This document shows, one piece after another, positions 25,001 through 40,000 of a DNA stretch of 64,000 nt. The stretch is from Agapetus fuscipes (Eukaryota; Arthropoda; Insecta; Trichoptera; Glossosomatidae): assembly GCA_951799405.1 (NCBI GenBank), contig OX637344.1, positions 10,168,001 through 10,232,000 on the forward strand, given 5' to 3'. The notes under the pieces are model-generated. The model was not told the DNA's origin, made no database searches, and was given only the letters and a program-made list of their open reading frames with translations. The first letter of the stretch is position 1. The number at the start of each line of letters is the position of its first letter. The position numbers were made by a program, and so were the translations under genes.

Positions 25001-28000
25001 CTCTTGATGCAGGCTTTTCTCTTTTTCTCACTATGTATGTTGATGATCCACTCATTTGTAACCTCGCTTATTTGATCAAACCATTCATTCCTCGGTCTTC
25101 CCCTTCTACGTTTACCTTTGACTATACTCTTTCTGTCAGTCGTTCATGGTCCATTCTTTTTAGACGCCTCTAAATTAATTTATTACCAATTAATAATGCA
25201 TCAACTTGACAGTGTCATCTTGTTTTATCCTCCTGTCCATCCGTATAATCTATGGGCTTGTGAGAGATGGAGAACAATGACGCAACGATACGCTATACAC
25301 CATATACCAGACACCCAACATCTCCAAGCATATGAAGCTTCAGAGATTGAGATGGGCTGGACATGTAAAAACGATGCCCAACTCATGAATCCCCAAACAC
25401 ATCATGAATAGGCACCCAAAAGTAAGGAGAAGGGTTGGAAGACCAAGGCTGAGGTGGGAGAACAAGGTGAGGAGGGATGATTTGCGATTACTGCAGGTGC
25501 CAAGCTGGAGGACCGCGGCCGTGGACAGAGACGGATGGAGGCTGAGGGATAACAGAGGCCAAGGAGAAATATGGGCAGTAGGGCAATTAAAGTAAACCGT
25601 TTTATCCCAAACAACCACTGCGAAGTGTGAAATCTGTTTATTTGCTAATTTAAAGGGGTCATCCTAATGCTAGCTATTTAATTACTCAAAAGAAATTATT
25701 TTGTTATGTGAACCAGTAAATACCAGAACACGCCACGTTCCTAGAACAAATGTTTGAATAGGACAAGCACTTAAAAATAAAAGCGTTTAAAATCAGTCTT
25801 TAAAAGTCACACTAAATCACGCTCGCGCTTGCGTAGTACACTAAGTTAAAACTTTACATGCAAACTCAACCACAGAGTTTACAAAAAATGCGTGTAAACT
25901 AAAACGCTTACTTGAGGCGCTTTTTTATATTTCATAGTTGGAGTACAGAGAGGATTTCATAGTTGGAGAGATAGACAAATTAAATGGAAATGTCACCACC
26001 GAGCGGGTCGGGCTAGCGAAAATAATCTTTCAGATAAAAAAAAAGCGGTAATGATAAACAAACAACGAGCGTCGCTCCCACGCCAACTGTTTTTTCATGC
26101 GACTGCGTATTTTTAGAGTGGTTAATACCGGCCTGGCGATCACTAATGTTGAAAAATACCCACGATATCTTGGGGGCGCGCCCAAGCGCTTTTTTCGCTT
26201 TTACGCAAATAAAATCTCGGAGAAATTGAGTATGAAATGGGCGGTAAAAATAGACTGAAATAGAGAGCAATGTTCTTCTTCTTTATATGAACGATCTGTT
26301 TGTGTCGCTACTTCCTCCTGTGATCTAGACTGCCAGATCTTCGGAGGTCTTTCTGGGGTTCTTCTTTCCTTGAAAAGGATCCTATCGTTGCTCATTCTAT
26401 TAATTATGTTCGTACCAGTATCGTCTTCGCTGTCTTCCCCATCTTACAAGATTATATTTTTTTACTTTGAATTTAAAGGCGGAAGATCCTTCTTGCTAAA
26501 CGGCACACGATGTGGAAAAAAATGCGAAACTACAGCATTAAAAAGGCCGGAGCGGCAATGCGCACAATTTCCGCGCAGAGATGACATTTTAGCAATGCCA
26601 ACATGGCAGATAAATTTTCTATCATCTCTCACATTTTCCTGAAACACTGAAGTCACACTTGGAGCAACTTTGTTCTCTTTCGAACCAATGAAGATTGGTG
26701 TTGAGGTAAGTTGAAACGGATAAAGCATCGATTGATAGAAAAGACATGATGATTCTTCAAATAGTAACAAACTTACCATGAACCCAAAATAATGGGTAAG
26801 CAACGAAAAAATGGGACATAAGATGTAATCGTCATATGTCAAAAAGACATAAACCTGCCTGGAAACTGATTATAACACGACCTTGTTTGTATAAAGATGA
26901 TGTAGGGCGCACTCTTTTTTGGCACACAAAATGGCTCAGATGCTCCATCTCTATGTTTTATGTGGATCGATGGAATGCTTATAACATCTAATTGCGTTAA
27001 AATAGTTTCGATCAACTTAAATACACCTTTGAATGAGCAGTAAATGGTCCATTATTCTGAGAGTGTCAGCAAGAGAATCGAGAGCACTGTCTGCAGTTGT
27101 GTTCATCGCTCACAAACAGGTTCCGTTATGATAAGCTGGAGAAAGTGAAGTCAGCAGTCGACAGTCGCTTGGAGGGTATTATCCCCAACTGTCTGCAACA
27201 GTCTGTCTTCTCCAAGTGCTTTCACTGCTTCTTACGCTGCCAGTTGGCTCATTATCTCCTCACGAATAGTAAATAAACAGGTGGTCGTTGATTTAATCAG
27301 TGTTGGTCCGGACATGTCTTAGTTGGTATAGTGATTGCGTTCCATACCAGAAGGCGGGGATCCCATCATCCTCAAGGCTGTAAGAAAGGATTTCACGTTT
27401 TGGTGTTTGTTTGAAACCCAAAATAAAAATACTCTCAAAGTTGACAGTTGGGGGGATTGAGCCCAACACTTTGAGATGGAACGAAATAATTCTATCAACT
27501 AAACTATCGACCGGACACACAAAAAAAACGAATGCTATCTAAATAAATAAAATGTAATACCGGCAAGATTTTATTAAACTCAGCCATTGCGTTTACCAAA
27601 AAGTATACAAATTAAAACACTCGCAAGATACTCTGTCTTAGTTGTCATATAAGTGTTGGTACACGCTGTGATAGAGTTGAAACGTGGACTACAGGTGTGT
27701 CTTGCGAAACGAGGAAAACAACGGCGCGCACATTTTTCCTCGGAATATGAAAGAGCCGGATCGCGCAATCTCGCTTCTGAGAAAATATGAGTGGCACTTT
27801 AGGCGGCAGGGAGACGTGGCGTGCCATAACCTCGGTACTGTGGAAAGTAAGCAGGTAGTGGTTAGTGGGCATTACTGAATGGCAGTGGGTACCTATCTGG
27901 GTTCTAGAAGATTGCACGGTAAACAAGGCTCTATGTATAAATATCATATCCATAAAATATCAAGTAAGGCTACTAAGATATAAATACAGTGTAACTTCTT

Positions 28001-31000
28001 GCAGCGTTTTCTCCGAAGGGGTCGCTTGTAGCGAGTGGAACCTTTTTATTGTTTCATATAATGGGGCCGGCCTTACGCCACCCACTTTAGTTGAAGTGGG
28101 GGTTTCCCAGCTTTCGAGGGAGCTGCTACTCATTTCTTGTGAAGGCTGAGTAAACCTTTCCGGTATTTTATTTTGGGTTTTGAAATAACGGTAAATCATT
28201 TCTGACACCCTCGTTGGAATTCGAACCCAAGCTCTCGGCGTGGAATGCAAGCACTCTTCCAACCGAGCATTTCCACGTTTTTTTTTTGTTGTTTTGTTTA
28301 TTTGTACCAGTCTGCTTTTCACTCGTTTCATTCGTTACCGAATCATAAAGAATCGCCATCAAAACTGATGAAGTTTCCATGTAATACAACTTGATGTACA
28401 CAATTAATCGTCACTGTCTGGCAGTGGACCAATCTCGTCCGCATGTCCAGGGTAAATATAGCTCCACGTATCAACTCAACCACCAGAAAATGTATATAAA
28501 ATGAAGCAGCGCTTGCAGGGGAGTGTTTAAGTTGCTGGTGAAACGCCGTGGTCGAGTTTGAACGTGATGTTTTGTACTTGTGGTGCTGGGTGGGATGGCG
28601 AGCACGCGGCTGGTCGTGTCGGCGGGCACGTAACCGGGCACGACGAGCACGTGGGCGCCTGGCACCACACACCACAGTTACCTCATCCACATGTCGTGCT
28701 GACGAGGGAAGGCACGGATCAAAACATAACATGGGTGAAAATCAAGGTTTAAGAAGTGTATGTTGTCGCCATCGATCAACATAAAAGATTTAAATGGAGT
28801 ATCAGAGCCGTTTAGTGTGCAAATAGAGTACGCACTAGGGCGTCCTCTCCATACAGACGAGTTTTTATCATAATCCAGGCTTCTCGTAAATACCTTCTTC
28901 AAACCCAAAATTAAATACCGGCAAGGTTTACCTAGCCTTCACAAGAAATGAGAGAAATGAGAACCACGGGAGCTGGAAAATCCCCACTTCAACCGAAGTG
29001 GTTGGCGTAAGGCCGCTCCCCTTAAAAAGAAATAGGTTCCACTCGCCACATGCGAAACCCTTCGGGGATAACTAGGAAAAAAGTTACACTGCATGTGTAG
29101 CTTGGTTGCAGAATGGAAAAGCGGTCGCATCTAGGAGCATGCACGAGTCCCGAGTAGCAGCGTGAAGGTGTTACGCCAACTGGTGTAGGTGTGAGCCTAA
29201 GTAACGTATCGCACAGTTTGCTCCATTTGGCAGCGAGTGCGAATTCTGGCGACTTTGTAAATACTCGCAAGTGTCTGGTGCAGATGTACTAATGAGTCGC
29301 ACGTAGCCATTAAACCACACACGTAGCGGCCTCATTGCTGGTGGATGCTATAACAGTTAAAGGTTATAATACATATGTGTAGTGGTAGAGCATTGTTGTG
29401 CTAGCTATCTGTCTCTATTGATTTCCATTCTCTTGAGCTGCGAGCAAGAGGACACATCCTGAAACTATAAAGTTTTTAGTCGACCTCTAGTTCGCTTCCC
29501 CAGGATTTTTCCTTTAAACATATTGCTAAGAAAGTTGCTATGCCTAATCGAGTGTATCATTAGTTTCTTCTTTAAAACTCGTATATGACTAATAAGCTCT
29601 CTTCATTCTTCTACTTCCTGCAACACCTTTCCGTTGGACTACCTTTTGACATATTGGTGTGTCAAACCCCCTTTCACAGTTAGGTTTCGATTCAGATCCG
29701 GTTGCGGAATGTATCTGATCTTCGGAAAAAACCACGCCGTATTGCGAGAAATCTAACATACATAATATATCCCCGATCCCCATATACTAGGTAATTAACA
29801 AGCTCTCTACGCCTGATACAGGATTTCCTAGTTCAGGCAAATGTATTATTTTCTTATTAAGTTAAATTCCTTATGTGTACAAATTAGGTGTTTTTGTATA
29901 AATAAATAAATCATTATTATAATTTCCGATTTGATCTAGTGTGAAAAGGGAGTTACAACCATTACACACTAGACGCATTCTGCCACCATTCTACCCGGTT
30001 TATCTAAGTTGTTTTTTTTCTATCCGACACTGGGTCAGCAGTCAATAGTGTATGGAAATGTATGAAAGCTTTCACACAGTTTGTCTGGTAATCCATATGA
30101 CAATCCATGCAGAATGCGTTGGGTCTGAAATGACCGTGCAGCATTTTCCCACTAGACGCATTCTGCCAGGATTTGTCTATGGTTTTTCAACTCGGTGCGC
30201 AGAAGTGTATGGGAGCTAGTCCTATTCTACCCGGCGGCTGGGTAGCCAATCAAACTTCAGGCAAACAATCCAATCTAGCGTGAAAGCAAAATCATCCGGG
30301 CACAATGGTTTGTGTCTGAAATGGTCCTCACAGGCCGTAAAATACAAGCACTATTTTGTTGCAAGTCGAATGGAATAACTACTTCGTAACACAGTATGGC
30401 AGTAAGAGTAATTTGGGTTAGATATTTCGTGCGAAGGTTTGTTGTGCTGACACGCTCTTGTTTACCAGATACCACCCATTTCGCAACGCTGCGTTTGCGA
30501 CGCAGTATTTTGTTATTTCAGCAGAAAACACGAAATGATGTCACACTCCATTTATCGGCCGTTATCGCGGCGACGATTGGAGCTGAGGGTGACACGAGTG
30601 CCGGCAGGTTATCCTTATCGCACTATCGCATTCCTGGCCGTGTCAGAGCGAGATAACACGTGATTGTCACGCGGATTTCGCGCATCAAAGGTGTTTCATC
30701 TTGACTCATCATCAAAACAAACTGATTAATGGATTTATTGCACGAAATTTACCTCAGAAATGTAATCCATACAATGTTGTTATCTTTTTTTTTACATTAT
30801 TCTAGTACTGTGCCTTTTCTGTGAAGATTGGCGACCATCACAACAATCTGCACCTTCTGCGGCACAACAAAAGGATATTGTGAGTTTGCCAAACCACTGC
30901 CTTAGTTCCTTAAACCAGGATATTCCCGATACCTTAAGCCCTCCACTCTTCCTTGCATAATGAGATGCATTTTCCGTTGGATTTAATAAGAATGTTCTGC

Positions 31001-34000
31001 GCACATATAATTATCTTCTCTAACTGCTTTAAACACACCAATGGCAAATGAGTCTTATTTATTTGCACAGGTAAAGAAGTCAACTCTACGTCAACTATTT
31101 TGTTGGAAATACGTGTTTCAGACACATGGAGATTCAAGTTCACGACATAAAAATATTGAGAAAGTGAAAGTAAACAGAAGGATGACTATTATATTCACAT
31201 GCCAATGCTACCCCTTGACATATTTGATACAATTTATTGAGGTACATACATACAAAAAAATGTAGGTACACGAATATTACTAGGCAACAATGTAATAAAT
31301 TAATAATACATTGACGTAGATAAACAGCATTATATAAAAAAAAAACACCATTATCAATATTAATAATTCATTAAAATGATTATTAAATAGGTACCTAACA
31401 ATGCACGAGTAATGAGTTTTGAAAACTAGATTTTTGTTGCGAAATCCAGATTCATCAGTGTTTAATATAATAAACATCATAGCATATCGTTGCTCACGAC
31501 AAAAATGCCATACTGGATTTTTAAATAAGTAACTACAAATTCCTACAGGTGCAGAATAATTATTTTTAAGACTCATCAATGTGTGTGTGTTCCTTGACTT
31601 ATAGGTTGGTATGCGGCTGACCACCCATGCTGTAAAAATGGTTCACTTTGCCAATGTCACCCCTGTCTCAGGGAAGGACGGCAAGAGTTGCAGGGTGTAT
31701 GTCCATTTGAGATTTGGTTTTTATGTTGTAGGTTCACATGAGGCATGTGCAAGCGCGAACTTGTACGTGTCTGGTTGTGAGAATGCATGTAATGTGAATC
31801 TCCAATGTAACATATCCTTGCAACTTAGATTAGATTAGATTAGATTAGATCAATGGATAGAAAAAAGAAAAATAAATTAATAAATTGAAGATATAATGGT
31901 TATTATTATTAATATTAATTATCTAGTAGTATAATTAACTATTTTGAAGGTATGTAATTATTTTCTCAATTTACAACACATTAAAAATAATCATCATTTT
32001 AATTACGGCCTTGGAATTGGAAATGATCAGATATCAATGGGCTGTTCAACGGAATTATGTTTTGGGCGTATGCTCGACCTACAACTAGATGTTAGGCTGG
32101 TCCAGCCGATTTGGGCGTGGCCAGAGACGACCTTGGGAGGCGGCCTTGAGGTGTGACGACCTTGCCCCCCCCTGCCCATCCATCCACTTTCCTCCTCACT
32201 CCATGCGCCTACTTTCACCAAAGTACTAAGACCTCTTCACCATCTCGCTCTGTGGTTCTTAAATTTCTTTCGACCGAGGACCACATTCGCTCTTTTGTTT
32301 TGACCAGGGAACCTCTTTTATGTTTTGTTGTTGTCATGTATAATCTTTATTAATAATAATAATCCATGTCCATCTAAGACATAAAGTGTAATCGAAACTT
32401 TCAATAGAATATGTCGGAGGAAGAAGTCAATATAAAGATTGATTATTATCATTTAGTTAATATTATTTGAATACTATTGAATTTATTTATTCGGAGTAAT
32501 TGCATTTTCCTTTTTGTTCAAAAGTAAGCAACGCAACTCCACTAGGCTACACACATAATGCGACTTCTTACAGCATTGTTCACGAAGAGGTCACCTTGGC
32601 CCGAGCGGGCTGGTTCTCATTTCTTGTGAAGGCTGATCAAGCCTTGTCGATAATTTAATTTTAGGTTTGAAAAACACCATCATTTCTGACACCATATACT
32701 GTGTATATAAGAGGAGATGGTGTCACACTTGAATAGAGTAGGAAAATGTAGCACCCATTTTCGTTTATTTTTTTGAATTGAACAAGAAAAGTTGCGCGGG
32801 TAGTTCGTTGTGTATGTTTTGTGGACCCCTTGAAGTCCCCTCCCGAGGCTTTCACGGAGCACTAGGTGGGAGCCACTGCCCTGAAGCGGCGAGTGGAAAA
32901 GCAACGGTGGCGAGAAGAAGTGATTGCTGTTTGGAAATGATAATACGCATTCCGCTCGGAGTAACTGTAAACATACAATATAATGGTGAATTTATGTAAG
33001 ACAACTCGCCCCGCGGGCAAGACACTATTTCAGGCGGATCTTTTTAGATAAATACATTTCTCCATGCACAATTATTATCTAGTATCTACAAATACTCGGA
33101 TAATAAAATATATCTGCGTACCTACGTACAAAGAAGCTATGCCATTTTGACACCGTTTCATATGTTGGAAAGACAATTTTCATAAAATTTGTATCAGAGA
33201 TATCTATCTATAATCTTATATTAGTTACAAATAGATAGATATGTATATTAACATTAAAGATTCATATTAAGTGCCTGCCCTAACAGACAAGTGTAAGTTT
33301 GCGCTTACAAATGCTGAATTTGTACTTACAGATTAAAATCCAAACCTTAAAAAAGAACATAAACTTTTGACGACTTTCCCTGAAACATAGGTGAAATTGG
33401 GAAAGTGAACCGATTTTTTACAGTATGGGTGGTCAGCCTCATCCCATCCTATAGAACCAAGGGATGTCAACCACGGAAAGGATTTGGCATGCGGCTAGGT
33501 ATGCTAGGTAATTTTTGCACTGGTGATTGACTGAATAGGGAGAAATGGCAAAAAGATGGATGAACATCGCTGCAAATCAATCCTGGGATTGAAACAAAAA
33601 ATACACGTGACAGTCAAATGGCAGCTGATACGAGCTTGTATCATTTAATGCAGATAAAACAATAATAATTTAGTAAGTAAATGTGAATGCGTTATTTTGC
33701 CCGCATTCTTACAATAGTAAGTGTTAAGCGTGTCCGATAGGCGTTTGAACAAATAATAAAAACAAACACTTGATTACTTCTAATCAGCTCACTCTCTCGG
33801 AATATTATGGTAGTTAAAGTGCACGTTTATACAATGTAAAAAATAAACAAATTGTTCATGATGCTCCTTGACTAATAGGTTGGTATGAGGCTGACATCCC
33901 ATGCTGTAAAAACCTACAGCATGGGGTTTTAGTACCAAGTATTAAAACATCCAAAAACAACGTAGGTACTCAAATTAAATTACGAAATGAAATTGATATA

Positions 34001-37000
34001 CATATTTAAGTTTTAGTTTTCGATGACGTCTTATTAGGATTTAAGTTAATAAAGCACGTCATATTTTTTAATTATAACTAACAAAAAAAACTGCTTTAGT
34101 ATGATTTAAACGTTTTTACGTTGAGCACAGTGCGATGGCAGAAAAACCAAGTAGGTTAACTACAAACTAATAATACAATGTGTTACTTTTCAGATGGATT
34201 CCATGTTTACGGCTTCTTTTTATATCGCTGCAGTTTCTCCGCCATGTGCCGGTCGGTTCGGATGCCCTTGAGAGTGACCTTGGGGCCGTCGACCTTGCCT
34301 CCTCCCTCCCCCCGCCACCCCCCACCCACCCCGCCACCTTTCACCAGCGCCTCAAGTATCTAAACATTACGTTTAAACTCAACCGCTGCGTGTCAACAAA
34401 AATGTACAGGAACTAAAAAACACATCTAGTGAGCGTTACAGTTATTGTACCTAAACACTGTGCTTGTGTTACGAGAGGCGGTGGGTGGTGGGAGGAAGGG
34501 GGGTCGGGAGGAGCCAATGGCGGACCTAGCGCCACATCGTCCCCCCAGTGCTTGTTTGGCTTATCTACCATTTGATTCAAAGAAGCGCTATTGTGCTAAA
34601 TTCCTTGCACTTTGGATATCAATCCAAGTCGGAGCTTGCTAGCGCTTGCGAGAGAACTCCTTAGATAAAAAATCACAGTACACCTTATTTTTGGACACGA
34701 ATCGCTATCTCGTCGCCTAAAGGTCGTAAGGAGTTAAGCAGAATGGCGCTTCTGATGAAATTGTCTTAAGAATCATATTCTACACAATCTGAGAGTTGTT
34801 TTTAGTATTTTTTTAAATAAATTTCCAGCATTCATAAGACACATTGGTCCAGTACACATACAAACAATGCTCCTGAGAAATTATCTGTGATGGACATAAG
34901 ACAAACAAGCGCTATTGGGCCGACATAGCGGGCCGACTAGACGGGCTTTTACTATTATTATTGCAGGGAACGGAAAAACCGTGCCAGCAGCCGGATTTTG
35001 AGATCGCGCCTAGAAATCGCCATTGATGGATTGCATTTTTTTAACGTGGGCCCTTTCCAGCATATTACATATTATAAATCATCGTGTACCATCTCGCTAT
35101 TCTTTGGCGCCTAATTTATTTATGATTTCGAAAGAGCGTCGAAGTAGTTCCGATTGAGAGAATATAATAATAATAATTGTTGATATATAATGTGAGTTCC
35201 TTGACTAATAGGTTGGCATGAGGCTGGCCACCCACACTGTAAAAAATACTTGAAATTGCCAATGTCACCCCTGTTGCAGGGCTTATGTTCATTTGATATT
35301 GGGGTTTTATGTTGCAAGAGTCCACATGCGACATGTGTGAGCGCGAATTTATACGTGTCTGCATGTAATATGAATCTTAAAAATGTAACATATTATCCTT
35401 GCAACTTATAGATTGCTTATAATTTTGTTCCGACCAAATCTTATACTTGGTGTTCACTTTATTTTGCTTCTTTGTTCCGCATGTGTTTTATACATTTTTA
35501 TGAATACGTAAGAAATTTTCCAGGACCGACGACCGTTTTTAATAAAATTTTCAGGAAACGTGTAAAATATTCTCGGTTTGATTTCGATCGAATCACAAAC
35601 AAATAGTATTTCGTCGTTTTTATTTTTTCAAATTCAATGTACGGAAAGCTTAACTAGTGAACAGATTAATAGCAAATTTTCCGAAAATGTGTAGAATACT
35701 CTCAAAATACATTTTGTGAAGTTTGATGTCGATCAGACCTCAAACATTTTTTTGGGCCCTATAATGCTGCAGTAAGTAAGGCTGCACTCTTTAGCTGTGA
35801 AAATAAAATGATTCCACATGCCCAAATGGTATTGTGAAACACGCCGGTCTGTATACTGCTAGTCTTACAGTAAAACAGTACAAGTAGGGGCGTGCACAGT
35901 ATTTCAAACGTGGGTAGGCAACAATATGGAATTTCACCGTTTCCAGAGGAACAGATTAATTTATCGTACAAAAATGTACAATATCTCGGGAGTTTTAAGA
36001 TGCAATTAAAGTTTTATTTCAGATCACTTAAGTCCGGTATTTTCAACGTTAGCATAAGTGACTTTGAACTGATAAAAAAAGCTACCCACACCTGACACGT
36101 TTGACATGAGTGCGTCCTTTTCACTCAGTATAAAGTCCCTATGCCAACGTTGAAAATGCCTAAGAATCGGTTGTAGTCTTTGTCTTGCACATAATTAGGT
36201 AGAGCAACAACTCCAAGCGCCATGTAATGCAGGTATGTACATCTGAAAACAAAAACATTAGCTGAACGCGCGTGTAAAAAACTACATCCGGTTACCCAAC
36301 CACACGAGCGTTCTAATGTATTATTTAGCATGTGCGAATAAGAAGCAAGTGTGTGTGTGTGTGTATGCGGCAGATTGACGAGTGATCTGAAGTACGTACG
36401 TGCAAACACCCAACAGCCTTGTTCGTCGACCTTGTGCAAAAAAAAAACTGCAGACAAGTTTTCGCAACCAGTTACACACACACACACATACAGACTCTAA
36501 CATACTACATACAGCTGTTTGCCACTTGTGCAAGTAAAGCGTTTCTCGTTTTCGAATGCGATTCATCATCATCTCCATCATTGGCATAACAACACGGGAT
36601 GCATTATGGCCTTCTGATCAGCCGCGTTCAACGACACAAAAATGCCTATTAACCTGAAACGCAGGGTTTATGAGTCATGCGCGCTTCCTTGGAACAAGCT
36701 ACCTGTCGACCTGCGAATCGATCAACCCAACGCCACCTTCAGAAGAGGATTGAAGTACATACTATACTCAAAGAGCCATGGCGCCCTTGAGATGGTCATG
36801 GACCATTTAACAGCGCCACAGGAATAAAATCTCCATCATCATCAACAAAGACAGACAATCATCATGGCAATGTTTACATTGAATATTTCCGCTGTAAACA
36901 AAAATATGCTCTTTTGTTAAACCATTAGTCCGGTCGCGAGTTCAATTGATAGAATGCTTCCATAAGGTTATTATATAAAAGGGCTAGGGTTCGATCTACA

Positions 37001-40000
37001 CCAAGGGTGAATTAAATGATTTCCCATTTCGGTGTATTACTCAACCTTCACAAGAAATGAGAACTAACCCCCTCGGATGCCGGGAAATTCCCACTTTAAG
37101 AGAAATGGTTGAGGCCACATGTTACAATGAAAATAAACATATTCCACATGTCACAATATGTGACCCCTTCAGAGACAACGCGATAATAAGTTATGCTATA
37201 TATGTACATATAGAAATCAGAAAGATTTTTACGGCCATGACAAATTCGCGCAACGCCTCTTTCGTTGAAATCTCATTGATCAATTATTTATATGTAGGTT
37301 TCCTCCTAGCATCCTTGTCTCTGACCTTCCTTGTCCACTTCCCCACCATTTTCCTTTCACCACACTGTACTCCAAGTACGAAACATTACGTTTTCGCTCG
37401 CCGATAGCGTCTCACCAAAACTCGCTCAAAAATCGACTTCTGCAATGGCATTTACACGGCTCAACCGCAAGGCCAACTCAAAGGACTGCAGTCAGTAATG
37501 TCCAATGAATGCCGTGCTCGACTCTTATGTGGACAGAGCAAGGACTGCCACATCCCGCCGCTTTTGCAGAAGCTTCACTAGCTGAGCATCCCGCAACGAA
37601 CAAAATTCAAACGTCCCACAGTACACAAGGTACCTACTGCATGGAGTTGCGTCAAAGTACCTGCAGGAACTGGCCATTCCAACTTCTTCTTCTTCTTGTG
37701 CCACTTCTAACGAAGATCGGCGATCATCATAGCTATTTTGATTTTTGATGCTGCGGCTCGAAATAGGGACTTGGTGCTTCTGCCGAACCACTGTCGCAGG
37801 TTCTTCAGCCACGATGTCCTTCGGCGTCCCTGAGATCTTCTCCCGTCAATCTTACCCTGAATGATAAGATGAAGGAGACGGTACTTCTCATTTCTCATAA
37901 TGTGACCGAAGTACATTAGCTTTCTCTGCTTAATGGTAGGCAGGAGCTCCTTTGTAGTGCGCATTCGTTGAAGGACTTCTTCATTGGTGACTCGATCACG
38001 CCAAGAGATCCGAAGCATTTTTCGGTATTGACACATCTCGAATGCTTCAATACGTCTCTCCAGTGCCTGCGTGAGAGTCCATCCCTCCATACCATACAGA
38101 GCGATTGGGAAAACGTAGCACCTCACTATGCGCTTCCGGAGTTTAAGGCTTTAATTTCGGCACAACAGTAATTTGCTCATTTTAGCGAAGACATTTCGGG
38201 CTTGCTCTAGTCTGCTTCTGACTTCTTGACACATGTCCCACTTTTCGTTGACCACACATCCCAGGTACCTGTAACTAGTGCATCTTTCAATGCTTTCGCC
38301 ATCTAGTTCTACATGTACGGAGGCGTTTGTGTTTCTGCTGATAACCATGACCTTGGTCTTCTTAAAGTTAATGTTAATGCCAGCTTCTTTGCTAACGACA
38401 TTTATTCTGGTCAACAATGTTTGCAGATCCGCCTGAGTGTCAGCGAGTAGGACTGTGTCATCGGCATACCGCAGGTATTCCAACATTCTTACAACATCTT
38501 CAATTTCTGGAAGGTGCACTCCCAACTGTTAGTTTAACATCTAGAAACTTGACCTCATTGTTTGGCGACCGCGCTTTCACCGTTGCAGGAAAAGTGTTGA
38601 ATCCTTGAAATAGGAAATGAAAAACCCTACTCTTCGCAGCATCAACGCTGAAAGCTTTCTTGCACAGAGAGAATTTATGAAACGACGCTCTATAAATCGT
38701 AAAATTGAGGAAGCTTAAACCTTGTCTCTATGCAGTGTTCTAGTTTACATAGGTACAGTTGAAGCTTCGTGTTTTACACTTAATGGTTGGATGGCGCCAT
38801 TGGGAATTTGGCTCGACTGTCGCGCCTGCAGACGCTCCACATTCAGGTGATAATGATGATGATGGTGATCGCAAGGTCTGCACACTCCATCTACCTTCAC
38901 ACCGGATCTAAGTTCGCCTATCTAGGGCGCAATGCCTCAAATTTAGTATCTCAGTTGTGTGTTGCTTTATTTTCTGAGAGGAAGTCTATTCAACAAAATA
39001 TGCTGTACCTACCTATGTTGTAAATATACATGAACACCTGAAGGTCAGTCTTTATACTTTATGCAAAAACAGACACGTGTAGGTACACTTTTAAATACCC
39101 TGCAAGTGCAGACGAAAACTGGAACGTAAATAGACCAGAGGCGGTTCGCCATTACAGTTCAACGGGACAGTGCACTGCCTAGATTTTGTAATAATTTTAA
39201 CAAAATAATTGTATAAACTTTAAAATATAAAAGTATATTGTGTGGCAGATGTTTTGAATGGTCGCTGAAGTTAAAAATCATAATTATATGGAGCGCCTGA
39301 GGTTTACGCTAGTACATACAAAGCCGCCGTACATAATACATAATATTATTGTTTAGTTATACTCCTCGTGCATTTGTCCCAGTGAACGGATTTCAATGAA
39401 CAATTCCTTTACATTTTCTGAGATAAGTTAGAAACCGTGGTATAGAGGGAGAGAGCTGATAAATTATAGGCCTTTTGTGCGTGCGACAAGGAGAACTGCG
39501 TGCATTGCCGGCATATAATAATTATTCGTGCGTGTATATTCGAAAACAATGAAATCCTTGTAGGACATTGATTACAAATAATATAAGCCAGTAACTCGAA
39601 TTTGGTTGACCTCCATTCCGTCATCAGTTGACGTTAAAATAAACAGCTGCTGGTTGTTTTTTCATCGAACGTGAAGATTTTTCCCATTATTTTCTAATTT
39701 ATCGTGAAACAACTTACAATTTTGTTTTTTACTAATTTCCTGACGATAAATTTTAATAATAAAGTAAACGTGGACATTATAAAAAAAATCATAGTTGAAT
39801 AGTATTTGAAAAAGAACATTATTTGAAAGCATCGCAAGTGTGTAAAGATGGTGAAAAAGATCAAAGTTAAACAGCATGCACTTTCGCAAACTCAAGTTGA
39901 GCTTGTAATGCATTTCAATTTATTAGGCCGAACAGATCTTCGACAAATGCTTGATGTTAGTTATAGACAATCAAGTAAAAAGTTCAATGACGAAGTGCGT

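Noticed and set aside
31611..31838. A 75-codon open frame conserved almost exactly in three places (also 44144-44371 and 45271-45504)
   Set aside because: All three lie inside young family R copies. Older R copies have stops in this frame, so identity reflects recent copying, not selection for a protein.
31820..31850. Telomere-like array
   Set aside because: The unit is TTAGA, not TTAGG, and it is only the short tail of a dispersed repeat.
36350..36490. Repeated ACACAC/GTGTGT stretches as a possible CRISPR-like or satellite array
   Set aside because: Simple dinucleotide microsatellite; no spaced direct repeats. No CRISPR array or prokaryotic feature is present in the window.
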